DNA of 64,000 bases from Lonicera japonica. Lineage: Eukaryota; Streptophyta; Magnoliopsida; Dipsacales; Caprifoliaceae. The notes under the pieces are model-generated. The model was not told the origin of the DNA. It searched no databases and saw only the letters and a program-made list of their open reading frames with translations. Both the position numbers and the translations under genes were made by a program. Within the stretch, counting starts at the first letter, position 1, and every line of letters starts with the position of its first letter. Of the stretch, positions 1 to 12,100 are shown piece by piece. The DNA lies in assembly GCA_021464415.1 (NCBI GenBank), contig CM038470.1:9498394-9562393 (forward strand). Reading direction: 5' to 3'.

Positions 1-832
1 CAAACCTAAATATTTTGCTACTTAACCTATATTAGTATGCAACTACATCTTTTACTACTAAATCTCTATTACTGTAATATTGTGTTTTTTTTCACAAAAT
101 TTTAAAATCATGTGATTTGATAAATCATAAGATTTAGAAATATGTGATTTTAAAATAGGATGATTTTCAATTTAAGTGTTCTTTAAAAAAAATTAGAAAA
201 TTTTAAAATACAATAGTATAAGTTGAGTTTAAGTGGAATTCTTATCTATTTATATATTTTAGTTGGAGATAAAAAGTCTTAGTGATTAATAATGGATAGA
301 AATATGATTTAAAAAGATATTCAAACTCCGTAATTCAATACAGGATTCCAAACTTTGAACTTTTTGAGTGGATTTTGAAATGACGTAATTTGTAGGGTTT
401 TAAAATTTGATGGAATTTTAAAATATCAAGACTAATCACAAAATAACATCCCTAAATTACATAAATTATATTTTAAAATCATGCGAAACGAACATATGCT
501 AATACTATTTTTCCAATTGGTGAAATTCAAACCAAAATCTTTTACTACAGCAACAACTCAGTATGAAAATTAGAATTAGCAATATACAAGAAAATGTCCG
601 ACATGAGACAAAAGTATTATATAAAACGTCCATTGTTCCATTTTAGTTGGGCTAAGACTAAGATATGCTAGGCCCAAAAAGGACTCATCTGGGCTTTAGA
701 TGGACTTTTGTAAAAGTTTGGGCTAGAATCCAATTTTTACCACATAAGTTTCCATTATTCTTAGTTATATAAATAATAGTAAAATTCTTAGGGTGCTAGA
801 AAAGTTAAAAAATATTAATAATAGTAAAACAC
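1..832. other. AT-rich intergenic DNA, no gene seen
   Basis: No open frame of useful length, RNA gene or clear terminal repeat was recognised in this stretch. It is simple AT-rich sequence leading up to the first MITE. Confidence 0.6.
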
Positions 833-835
833 TTA

Positions 836-1067
836 GACCTCGTTTGATTCAAGTATTAAAAAGTAGGATAAAATTATTAATATCACTTTTTTTATAATAC
901 ATGTTTGGTTTGTATAAATGTGCTGAGATTACTAATACTGGGATTAACTTAATACCACCCTTTGTGGTATAATTTAATACCAGGGGGTGTGGTATTGTTT
1001 ATTTTTAAAAATGCCATTACTACTATAATATTTTCAAAAATGCCACTACCCCCCACTACTATTCCAA

Positions 1068-1135
<68 letters not shown>

Positions 1136-1346
1136 GTTTTTTGTTATTTCAAAATATAATTTCATATACGAGTTACAGAACTAAACATGATATTAACATC
1201 AGTATGGGATATTTCACTATTAATACTGCATGAATCAAACAGGGTATTGGTATTAAATTAATACCATGATTATGACTAATAATCCAGTACTATTAATAAT
1301 GGTATTATTAATCTCACTGGACCTAATACCTAAATCAAACGAGGCC
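836..1346. mobile_element. Tourist-like (PIF/Harbinger) MITE
   Basis: The ends are inverted repeats, GACCTCGTTTGATTCAAGTA on the left and (reverse complement of the right end) GGCCTCGTTTGATTTAGGTA. They are flanked on both sides by the 3-bp target-site duplication TTA (833-835 and 1347-1349). About 510 bp, AT-rich, no coding capacity, and an (AAT)n microsatellite inside. TIR sequence and TTA duplication are both typical of Tourist elements. Confidence 0.9.
1068..1135. repeat. (AAT)n microsatellite
   Basis: About 22 uninterrupted AAT units inside the Tourist-like MITE. It is probably length-variable. Confidence 0.95.
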
Positions 1347-1607
1347 TTAGGGACGTACTAGCAAAGTTGAAAATGGGGATAGTTTTCCTATCATTCACTA
1401 CACTTTGATTCATAAGAACCCTATTTTTTTTCTCCTCATTTCGTAGTCGAACACCAAATGCATATGCCTAAGAATAAAAAAAACATAATAGAGGATAATA
1501 TTATGCAAGATAATATATTATAAGAGTTCATTGAGTTGAAACAATTAATTTTTATTTTTTTGGTACAAAGAAAAAGAATTACAATCTAACAAAGTCCACA
1601 CTAGAAG

Positions 1608-2479
1608 GGTGCGTTTGGTAAGCCGATAAGAAGGTATGATAGGATATGATAAATGTCGGATATGATAGAGTTGGAATTAGTCGAATAGTAATTATGTGGG
1701 ATAGGATAGGAAAAGAATCACTTCGATAAAGTTTAAGAGTGATTAGACATGATAAGAACTAACTGGATAAAAATTTAATAAACTTTGCATTTTATGAAGT
1801 CCCGGATTACAAATTCGGATATTATATAACACAACTCGCTTTTATTTTAAAAATACATGCAATTTTAATTGTTGGCCACACTTTTTTTTTGCTAATGTGA
1901 TTCTCCTATTTATAAATAAGTTTCGTAAAAAAAATCTTCCAAGAGAAAAGTTCTATATTACATATAATATTTACGAACTAAGCAATAAGTGCATATTCAA
2001 ATTATATTGTAATTCTTTTTTATAAAATTAAAGTTTATTATAAATATCTTCATTTAATAAAAAAAATAAAAATACCATATTATACAAGAAATGAATTTTA
2101 TTGAGTTACTATGATTTTGGGTGGTCAAAAATTTTTATTAATCAATTTAATTATCTAAAGGGTGTAAAGAAGATGATCAAAATAAATAAATTAAAATTTA
2201 TTTTTATATTTGTTTTATTATCCGGCAATCACGGGATAAAATAATACCACCTATAGGGGTGGTATAGTTTTATCCGGTTCTCATGGGATAAAAATATAAT
2301 TAATCCTGAGCGCAATTATATCCCATATTGCACCAAACGCAAGATATGATAAATATATCCTATCTATCTTTGAACCAAACACATGATATGATTTATTTAT
2401 TCTATCATTTCTAATAACAAATACCGGATATGATTAATTAATTTAATCTCCCCTTTAATCCTGTGCGACAAATATACCC
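1608..2479. mobile_element. Putative degenerate TIR element (hAT-like)
   Basis: The left edge GGGTGCGTTTGGTAAG matches the start of common plant hAT-type MITEs. The right edge, reverse-complemented, reads GGGTATATTTGTCGCA, a poor partner. Inside are repeated GATATGATA and ACCAAAC motifs in both orientations. I could not find a convincing 8-bp target duplication, so the right boundary is uncertain. Confidence 0.4.
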
Positions 2480-3073
2480 GAAGTGTCTGCTAGTGAAAGG
2501 TGTTAATAAACTTGCCATTCGGGAACTGTTAGTGTCAACTTTTTTTCCTAGTTGATATATGTGTTAGATACCCAACTAATTAAAATAATAATCTGTTGCC
2601 TTGGATTGGCACAAATTCAATTTCTTTAGCGTGGTGGGGTTAATGTAAAAAATCATAATTTAAGTAGCTAATAAAGTTAAAGGCAACATCATTAGATGCT
2701 AATTAGTTTCCTATTTTGGACCACCATTGCTTAGGGGCCATATATTGTTAATAATTTAATAATTAATTAGGTCTACCCTCCTCTAAATCATTCTCGGTTA
2801 TGGCACTCTAAGCTGTCCCATGAAAAAGTTAAATCTTTTTTACCAAAATTAATTATGCATACTTTTTTCCTATTGGGCATAATAATTATGAAAGTTTTCA
2901 CCCTTCTTTAAATATTACACCTCCACGAATCTCTGTTTTTTATTTCAATTATTAGACATGTATATTTTTATATTTGTTATTAAAGAAAACAAAAGGACAT
3001 TTTTTATATTTTGTTTCGGATCTTACACGTCACTCTGGCAAGGGTTGATGCTCAACGATATATAAAACAAATA
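2480..3073. other. Intergenic DNA, no feature seen
   Basis: AT-rich sequence between a putative MITE and a solo LTR. No coding, RNA or repeat signal was recognised. Confidence 0.5.
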
Positions 3074-4633
3074 TGTTGGTCGAAAAACAACCCTAGAGGG
3101 GGTGGGGGTGAATAGGATTTTAAAAATTTAATGCGAAATTAAAACGTTTTTAAAATATTTAAGCAAAACAACTTAGCTAAGCAACAATGTTAAGAAAATA
3201 ATCAATTTCAAGTAATCAATCGCAAGACAAGCAAATAAGCAATCTCAAAATACCAGTAATAATATAGCAATAAAAAGAGAGCTTGGCTTTAGAAAGATTA
3301 AACCAATTTGAAGCTTAAGACTTTTTGTCCTCACGGTTCAGTTTCCTAAACCATATGTCTGCGCTCGGTTAGTTTCTCGAGAATTTTTCCTATTCAATCT
3401 TCTTCGGGTGAAGATCAAACCTCAATACAAATGTTTCTATGCATACAACACTTACAATGTAGTTATACCCACTACATTTCTCACAAGATATGATCTCTTG
3501 CTCTACAAAAAGACAAACTCTCTTTTGAAATGAATAATGAATTGTTTGTGGTGATACACACCAATATAATAACTCTCAAGTATATTTGAAGATTACAAAT
3601 GAATCTCACATTAGAGTTATCAAGATTGATAACAATATATAGCTCAAAAGATGAAAGATTGATCAAAATGTGTTATTGAATCTTTGTATATTTGAATATA
3701 TGAATAATAGAGTATTATAATGATTGAAGGTGTGTTAAAACATGTCTAGGACCTCATATATATAGCTTGCAAAATTATATGGCCGTTGGGGGTAATTAAG
3801 AAAGGTTTTGGGTCAAAGGTATACATTTTCAAACTTTTCAACAGCTAGTTTTGACAAAAAATTCAAATTTGTTTCGATAATTTCTCCGAATCTGACCGTT
3901 GGATCATGTTCAAATTTTAGTCAAAAGTGATAAGAGATGTTGTCTAGCTACTTTAAAATTTTCAAAATGATCGGTGTCCGGGAAGGCCTCCATCATACCG
4001 TTAGATCAAAACTGTGCAAAAATTGAGCGAATTTTAAATGTAAAATAAAAACATTTTTGTAATTTAACAATTTAGTTCCAAATACAATTCTAATGATTTG
4101 TGAACCTCAGAGATATGTTTCTAAGATACCTATTTTTATTAGAGCTTAAAATATAATCATTTAAAATTAATATGAATTTATTTTGAAACTCGGTCTTTGT
4201 AAAATGATATTTTTCAAATAAATTCAATTTTAAGCTTGTTTGAATCAATCTTTAAAAGATGCATGAATACGTTTGAGTTATAAAGATTTGATCAAAACAA
4301 GTAACTTTACATAAATCTTAAGCACTCACTCAATTACTGAATTAACGAGTCTTCGAATGCTTTGACTTATTTCTTCGGATTGATCTTCATTTAAAGTTTT
4401 TTCCTTGAAGTTTTTCATATAGTCTTTTGATCTTTTGTACTTCATGATTTACATTGAAAGATTTGATCTTCCTTATCTTGTCCAATGATCGAATAGTGAA
4501 AGAGTGATCATTGTCATATTTTTCTTGAATTTTTCAAGTAAATGAACTATATACTTATATCAAGAAACATGTTAAATTACACATGATTGATTTATTGCTA
4601 TTATCAAAATAAGATTAAGACCTTAGGTCAACA
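3074..4633 (-). mobile_element. Solo LTR of a SIRE-like Ty1/copia family
   Basis: The unit reads TGTTGGTCG ... GGTCAACA on the + strand, giving the TG...CA ends of an LTR. It is about 1.56 kb long. It is clearly homologous over its whole length to the split 3' LTR at 51395-52409 plus 61709-62275, including the CCCTAGAGGG segment near one end and the shared internal sequence TAAGATACCTATTTTTATTA. No primer-binding site, polypurine tract or pol sequence adjoins it. The flanking 5-mers are AAATA and ACATA, a 4-of-5 match, consistent with an old solo LTR made by LTR-LTR recombination. Orientation is taken from the other copy. Confidence 0.85.
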
Positions 4634-5147
4634 ACATAAATAAGCAATATTTCTTTAAAATAAATAGGTTGATTTACATTTTCCTTAGACTTTGAGTACA
4701 GATGATGATGCTATCTTACATATATGAGAATATGCCGATAGGAGAGAGAACTTGATGCAAGACGGAAGCGGATTTAAAGAAAAAAAAGCATTATCTTCTA
4801 TCTAACTTTTTGAATCTACAAGAAAATAGAAAAAATTCTTGAAATTTCATATATTGATAAAGTTTGTATTCTAATACATACGGGGTATGATTTATTTATA
4901 CTACTCCAATCTTAAACCTAAAATAACTAGGATTGTTTGGAGGCTTAAGTTAAAAAAGAATGAATGTGGTGTGATGCAGTGATATGGGATGTCATATAGA
5001 TGGATTCATTGCGGTAGTTGCACACACCCATGTCCTTCAGGAAACTCCAAATCAAATCCTTTAACTTTAAAAATCCCAAATTATCTAAAACAAAACATAC
5101 TAAAATTAATACTCTAAACTTTACCAAAACCCTAATAATTAACAAGC
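4634..5147. other. Intergenic DNA, no feature seen
   Basis: No gene or repeat boundary recognised between the solo LTR and the next terminal-inverted-repeat element. Confidence 0.5.
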
Positions 5148-6104
5148 AATTCTATGGCGAAACATATAATAGACACAATCATCTGACACATTGAGTTGGC
5201 GTCATACGCAGTAGAAAACTGGGAAAATTCTTTTGCGATGAGTTAGCACCACGCGCTTTGTATTATAGAAGTGTCTCATCTCTTAATTATACGTAAGATT
5301 ATATCTAGACTTTTTTTTGTCACATTACTTTGCTTCGCTACAGTGTAGTTTTCTCTCTCTAAACTCTACTCTTTACATAGCTTCGTCTTTCAAATCTTCA
5401 AACAAACTGAGAAGCAAAATTGATCTTATGCCATTGATGTTACTGTTATACTTATGAAACACACCATATTCTTTAAATTGATGGGTAACACTTCTTTTTA
5501 TATATACAGATCTATTATGAAATGAATATTTAACCAATTTATATTTTCTGAGTTTGATAAATATGCATGTTGAATGTGATAGATGATTTAAAAAAAAATG
5601 GAACAGTAATAGTTGATAAAAGTTTATGATTCCCCAATCAATGCTTCATTTTGTAGAGAACCTTTGTCCGTCTTCAGCACCTTTGAAAATCGTTTCTTTC
5701 AAAATTAATCAATTTCATATGGTTAGTTCTTTTAGAGGATCTTAATTGCCAACTATTCTAATCACACCATTAGCCGATTTTGACTCGACAATGACTACAA
5801 AAACAACCACAATGCAATAATTAAAGAAGTGAAGTGAATCCATTTTTCACAACGAAAAACTTGTAAAAACAAGACATTGTAAATTATTTGCATATATGAT
5901 TTTTCTCAGTAAGGGTTGTGTTTTAATAGACTTTTATTTGTAAAGAAAGTCTAGGGAGATAATAGAAGTAGTAGATCTTTGCAAATCTCGAAGGAGGATA
6001 TAATATTTGATTTCTCAAGTTTCTTTTTCTAATTTTGCTGCCACATCACATGCCAGCCCAGTGTGTCAGTTAATTGTGTCAATTATTTGTGTCCCCATAG
6101 AATT
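5148..6104. mobile_element. TIR transposon, MULE-like, non-autonomous
   Basis: Imperfect terminal inverted repeats of about 55 bp. The left end begins AATTCTATGGCGAAACATAT. The right end, reverse-complemented, begins AATTCTATGGGGACACAAAT. The similarity continues through GACACAATxAxCTGACACA and TGGC on both sides. The interior of roughly 850 bp codes for nothing recognisable. Long TIRs suggest a Mutator-like element, but I did not find a clean 9-bp target duplication, so the superfamily is uncertain. Confidence 0.65.
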
Positions 6105-6441
6105 TTTCATAACAAAAATAAGAAAAATATTTCTCCAAAATAATAAAATAAAAATTACATAAATAATAAATTAAAATTGTCCTTACGCGTTTTGTATCAT
6201 AACCATTAACTGATTAATTATAATTATACATAGTATAAAGAATATTGGTGTTTAAGTATTGATCGAATGAGATGAAAATTTAAGACAATTGTTAACTTTC
6301 CATAAAACAAGCACTCTTATTGGCTCTTCCACAAGATGGATTTAAGAAATTTATAAAGACTTAAACTCCACTTTCTCACTTGCAGAAGAAGTGGGCTAGT
6401 ACTTTTTAAAAATACAGTGTTACCTAGGTTGAATATCACAT

Positions 6442-6614
6442 AAACGATAAAACGCTGTACAACAAGTAGTTTATGTTTTGATTATTTTATTTTCCTTACT
6501 CTAAAATCAAACCACTTGTTTATTTGCTCGAATTGAAGATCAATGTCAATTTGAATTATAGCATAATGAAAGAATTCTCTAAACGGTAAAACACTGTACA
6601 ACAAGTAGTTTATG
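6442..6614. repeat. 34-bp direct repeat pair
   Basis: Positions 6442-6475 and 6581-6614 are near identical (shared core TGTACAACAAGTAGTTTATG, with two substitutions elsewhere). The left copy is preceded by GTTGAATATC and the right copy is followed by GATATTCAAC, its reverse complement. The whole block is therefore a direct repeat bracketed by a short inverted repeat. Confidence 0.75.
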
Positions 6615-7010
6615 GTTCGCTTGCGATATTCAACACCAAACTGCCAATATTTGAAAGGAAGGAAGTTTTACATTGGTTATATTAAAAGCATGATATATTT
6701 TACCACCACAACTTTATCCCATGGCAGAATTATTTATGTGTTTAAAATAATTATATACGGCGTTCGAAAAATGGTATATGAGACAACAATGATATATATA
6801 TATATATAGTCTTTTTATTGTTAAAAATTATATTAATATTATTTTTACAATAATATCACCCTGTATTGGTAGGAGTACGATGGTGGGCATTGCCTTTATG
6901 TGGTGCACCTATGAATGGTCAATGTGCAGAGACTGGCGGAGGCCACCCCATGTTGGATAAAGTAGTGCACCCTATTATGGGGTAATATGTGGGACACATT
7001 TCCCTTAGCG

Positions 7011-7030
7011 CCCCCCCCCCCCCCCCCCCC
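7011..7030. repeat. C20 homopolymer
   Basis: Twenty consecutive C after ...TTAGCG. Homopolymers of G/C this long are rare in AT-rich plant DNA and are length-unstable in sequencing. Confidence 0.95.
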
Positions 7031-8529
7031 TCTTATTTCGAGATAAATCCCATTCCCATTCCGAATATTTCCTTGAAGTGGACGGTGATTACGCCGTCAA
7101 CTTCATAAGCATCATCAATACCATTTTCAACCCACAAGACAAATTAGATATTTATATATATATATATATATTGCTATTTTTTATTTATTGGACGAAAATA
7201 TCAATTGGGCAAGACATAACCTACTTCTGCCGCCTTCCTTTTTTTTTTTAAAAAAATAATAATTAAAATCACTTAGATTACTATCACTAATAATAATAAA
7301 TGAGATAAAAATGGTTAAATGTTTTCATATATTGAGGAGGGTTGACATAATTTTTTTATTTAATTGGTCAATGCATTAAAAAAATGAAAATGCCAAATGA
7401 ATCAAACATTTATTATCGGAAAATAAACATATATAACTATAAATTTCATAAATACTGCAATCATTAACGCTTTGGTCTGTATTCTCTCACGTATTAATAA
7501 TTATTACAAGAAAGTATAGTAATAAAAACATTTGAAAATATTTTGTCCAAAAAAACTACATATTTAAAAGCAATCAAAAGTTGAGGTTGACTTAATGGGG
7601 TAAGTCAGATAAGATTTTATTTTTTAATTTTTTAAGATAATAACATTGGATAAGTTTAGCACATTTTAACTTCATTTAGTAGGATCTTACTAATGTCTGC
7701 TTAAAGATTTATGTAAAGAATTTTATTTGTAGAAATAAAGAGAAAAACTAAGTGTGAATAAATATTGAGTGATTTTGTTTAATTTTATTTGTGACTTTTT
7801 GTAGTTTATCCGCATTGTTAGATTAACTCAATATATACCTAGTGTATCTAATTAATGTGTAATTGTTATCCATATATATTCTTTAGTTAATTGAAAGTGT
7901 GAAAAATTAAACCTTGATGTAAGCATAACATAAGAAAAAGCACCACTGAATGTTGATTGAAGATTAGAAGAAGATGAATGAATTAATGGATTCTTGTGAT
8001 ATCTGGGATTGTATTTGAATTAAGAAAGTTAATAGGAAACTGTCAAAAGGAAAAAAATATATAAATTTTAATTAGATGGATATACTTCACAATATTTAAA
8101 AGCAAGTTTTAAGAAAAATTTAAAAATTCTTCATAAAATTAATAGATGATAGATCATATAGATAGAACCAAAATTACACTATATATTTGTGCATGTTTAT
8201 CAGTGAGATGTTTGCTCTTTTTCATTTATAGGTTAAGGATGTTTTGGTATATATATATATATATATATAATGCAGGATTAGTACATAACTTTTAAGAAAA
8301 TATAATTTTCCTTCATACATTTAAAGTTAAAAGTTTATTTTGTAAAAGAGAAAAAAAAAGAAATAGGGATTCATAAAAAGTTGGCGTACTTATATTATTG
8401 TTTGATATTTGAAGGCATTTAAATATTGTATGAGATAATTGTAAATGGTAAAGCTACGTTTGTCTTCCTCTAACCCATTTCATTGAAATTGAAATGAGTG
8501 CAAATTTTTTCGCACTCTGGAACAATTTT

Positions 8530-8685
8530 GGGTCGACTTGGAGCTCCCAAGGTCGAATTCCGGTGTTGTTCAAAATAATGCTTGGGCCAGCGGCAGCTAC
8601 GAACCGCGAGCGGGATTAGTCGAGGTGCGCGAAAGCTGATCCGGACACCCCGTGAAGAACAAAAAAAAAAAAAAAAAAAAAAAAA
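8530..8685 (+). mobile_element. SINE-type retroposon with poly(A) tail
   Basis: A GC-richer block holds GGTCGAATTCCGG, similar to a Pol III B box. It continues with GGGATTAGTCGAGGTGCGCG and CCGGACACCC, a string I recall from the 3' part of common plant SINEs. It ends in an A25 tract (8661-8685). The A box and 5' end are unclear, so it may be 5'-truncated. It sits about 430 bp upstream of the TTL start codon, inside the likely promoter. Confidence 0.65.
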
Positions 8686-9114
8686 GCAGTAGAAATAAAA
8701 TAAATAAATTAGTGAGCGACTCATATTTAATTTGATATGAAAATAATGCTCGTGTTTCGGTGTCTAATAGAATAAAATAGAATAGAATAATACAAACTAC
8801 GCGTCTCCCACACACTCTCTCTCTCTCTCCTCAGCTCTCCTCATCAACAGCTCACTCATTATTTTGCTTCCTCTTTCTTTTATATATCACGGGATCTCCC
8901 CAACTTCCATCTTTTTTCTTTCCCCTCTCGATCTCCTTTCTTTTTCTCTCCGCAAAATCTGTATTCATGCTCTGTAACCGACCTTCCCTCTTCAGCTTTT
9001 TTCCCACTCTGTTACACCTCCCCTTTTTATAGCAAACAAAAACTGTAACTAAATATACATCATTAATTTCCACATTCCCCCGCCCCCCACATACTTCATA
9101 ATACTAGTACAACA
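8686..9114 (+). promoter_or_regulatory. TTL promoter and CT-rich 5' leader
   Basis: This stretch changes abruptly to pyrimidine-rich sequence with a (CT)n tract (about 8815-8830), typical of plant 5' leaders. A TATATATC sequence near 8880 and TTTTTATAG near 9022 are candidate TATA boxes. The leader runs directly into the ATG at 9115. The exact transcription start cannot be read from sequence alone. Confidence 0.5.
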
Positions 9115-12100
9115 ATGTCACATTCAAACAAACCATTACAAGAAATGGCTACTCTCCATTGTCTCTCCGATCCCGACCCTTTCACTTGTGAATATAACAA
9201 ACCCGACTTCAAAGAACTCGATCTGGGTACTACTACTAATCAAAACCCATCAATTAAGAGATCCAATACAAAGCATACTACTACTACCATCGCTGCCACT
9301 ACTCAATTGGGTGACCTCGAAATTAGCCCCACCTCCTCGGAAAAGCTCCGATCCGGACCCACCACCCGAAACTGGAAGCCCGGTCATCGGAGATCAAGCT
9401 CTACCGGAGCCCCATTGATATATTCCGGCAATGGAAGTTACTACAATAGCAACAGCACAACTACTACTACTAGTACTAGCAGCAGCACTAGCGGCGGCGG
9501 CTGTGGTGCTTGTGGAGGCGGGAATGCTAGTTCAGTTTCATCTCCCAACATACATTTGTATCCTGTCGGTAACATTTGCCCCTCCGGTAAGATTCTTAAA
9601 TCCAATATGGGTTTCCGTAGCTCAAATAAAACGGAGAAATTGGGTTCCGGTTCTGTTAATTATGGGCATGGAAGCATAATAAAGAATGGTAGTACTGGAA
9701 AACTGGAGGTTAATTCCAGTGGAAACTGTAACCCACAATTATCCGGCGAAACTTCGGCGGTTAAGTCGGCGGTGTTGAGTGCAGATCCGGAGGAGGTGAA
9801 AAGGGCTGGTAATGAGTTGTATAGAAGAGGGAATTTTTCTGAGGCTTTATCTTTGTATGAAAAAGCTATTGGGATCTCGCCGGAAAACGCCTCCTACCGG
9901 AGTAACCGGGCGGCAGCACTGACTATGTTGGGGAGGTTGGGGGAGGCCGTGATGGAGTGTGAGGAGGCCGTAAGGTTGGATCCATGTTATTTTAGGGCTC
10001 ATCAAAGATTGGCCTCTCTATATCTAAGGTTAGTGATTTGATCCCCAATTTTCTTTAAACAATTGTTTTTTGTCTTGGTTTCTTGGAGAAATAGATTATT
10101 TAGGGTTCTTGTGATCTTGGAATAGGTTATTGAAGTCCGAGATCTTAGTTGTCCTTCAATTTAACAATGCTAAGGTTTGGTTCCCAAGTTGAAGTTGAAA
10201 TAATAAATTGGGTCCTCTTTTATTTATGTGTTGGAATTGGGATTTGAGAGGTCTTTTTAAGATCAATGGTGTCACTTTTATCTTGGTGTTTGGCTAGCTG
10301 TCTTGCGGGTGGTGGTTGAATTAGCTGTACTTGATGACATTCCTTGTTGGTGAGAATTGGACGCTAAGACCTCACCTACTTGTACGGATGCATTAAAAGC
10401 CACAATATGATGCTTTCACCGGTTACTTTTGTGATCAATCTTTTAGTCCCTTGTGTTAAATGGCTTAAATTGGAGACATAACTCTTGGTTTCTAATTTCT
10501 ATTTCCAGATGTGGTTTGGTTTTTCCAGCTGATAAATGGACCAACTTATATTACTAGATTAATGTGTTAAAAAGTGTATTAATCAGTGTCGTAAAGGCTC
10601 CACTAAGGGTTAACTAATGCACTTTATCACAGAATTGCTCCATTCAGATTGCTATTAGCCTATTATTGATTTAACTTGAGATTCATGGTTGGTTGTTCTT
10701 TAATTAATTTAATCCCCTGTTTTTGGGAAACTATTTGGGTTTTGTGAATTATGATCCATTTATGCCTTTTTCAGATTGAAATTCAGAGAATCACTGGATC
10801 TTGCTTTGATGGCTGCAGGATATTTAAGATTCATAGGTTACCTATTTAACACTTAGGATGTTCACTTCACCCTAGTTAAATGAATGTGCCTAGTCTATTT
10901 AATATAGGTTATGGGGTTTAATTTCGGTCTTCGTAAATGGCTAGGCAATAATTATTTTCCTAACTTGTAACATTCCTTTGACCTTATCTCGAATGCAGGT
11001 TAGGACAGGTTGAAAATGCCGGCCGTCACATTGGTTGTAGTGGGCAAACCCCCGAAACAACTGAGTTGCAGAAATTGCAGTTGTTGGAGAAGCATATAAG
11101 CAGATGTGCAGATGCCCGAAAGATATGTGATTGGAAGGCAGCACTGAGAGAATGTGATGCAGCTGTGGTAGCTGGAGCAGTGTCTTCCCCTCAGGTGATT
11201 CTTAGGTGGCGTTTGATAAAACATTGAAAACTGAAAAAACTGTTTGTTTAGTTCTGAAAACTGTATCCGAAAAATGTTGTTTATTTAAGTATAACACATC
11301 CGAAAACCTTTTTTTTTAATATGACAATTTTTCCCTTATTAGTTTATTTAGATCACATTCATGATCTTCTTCTTCTCCCTCTCCCAACGGCACTTTATTT
11401 ATGTCCAAATTTCTCATAACACCACCTCCTTCTCCTTCACATTCATTCTCATTACACAAATAAAATTCATATACATTAGAAAGCTAATGACCAACCTCCT
11501 TTTAGAAAAAAATTAATGGAAGAAAAAGAAAATTAATTTTATACGTACTGTGCCATGCAAGAAAACCTAAGGTAAAGGACTTATAACCTTAATAAAAAAA
11601 GTTGGAAAATTTAATAATAATAAAAATAAAAAGTTAGGCAAAAGGTTTGATTCAATTTTTCAGTTCTTAGATAATAGATCTTCAAAGAGGAAGAAAAAGA
11701 ACTTTAAAATTAATCAATTAAACAAAACGGGGAGAATTAGCTAGCATCGAATATTAAACTCTTCTCTCAACCTATAGAAGGAAAAAGTAAAAAAAAAGGA
11801 ACATGTACGTGGGGGCATGTATGTGATGGAGAGAGAGAGAGGGGGAGAGAGATTGTTAATTAGTTACCAGAGAAGGAATAAGGAAGGGATGGAGATGAAG
11901 AAGCAAAGCTAGGGAGGAGCTGCAAGCGTTTTTGGGGGTAAAATAGGTAATTTACAATAGTGTGTTTTAAGTGGCTTGTTTGCCACTTAAATTTTTTTGA
12001 TAGTTTTAAGTGGTAAAAATTCAGTTGCTACTTAATTTTTTGGGTTAACAAAGTTTTCAGATTTAAGTGGTCATAACAAACAACCCCTTAGTATGAAAAT

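Larger units (their letters stand above)
6105..8529. other. Intergenic DNA with simple repeats, no gene seen
   Basis: AT-rich DNA with several short (AT)n tracts (near 6790, 7150 and 8255). No gene, tRNA or rRNA was recognised. A 34-bp near-identical direct repeat and a C20 run are listed separately. Confidence 0.6.

Noticed and set aside
9188..9679. Alternative frames over TTL exon 1
   Set aside because: Exon 1 frame 9115-10028 has TPR motifs and continues in phase into later exons; the others are low-complexity shadows.
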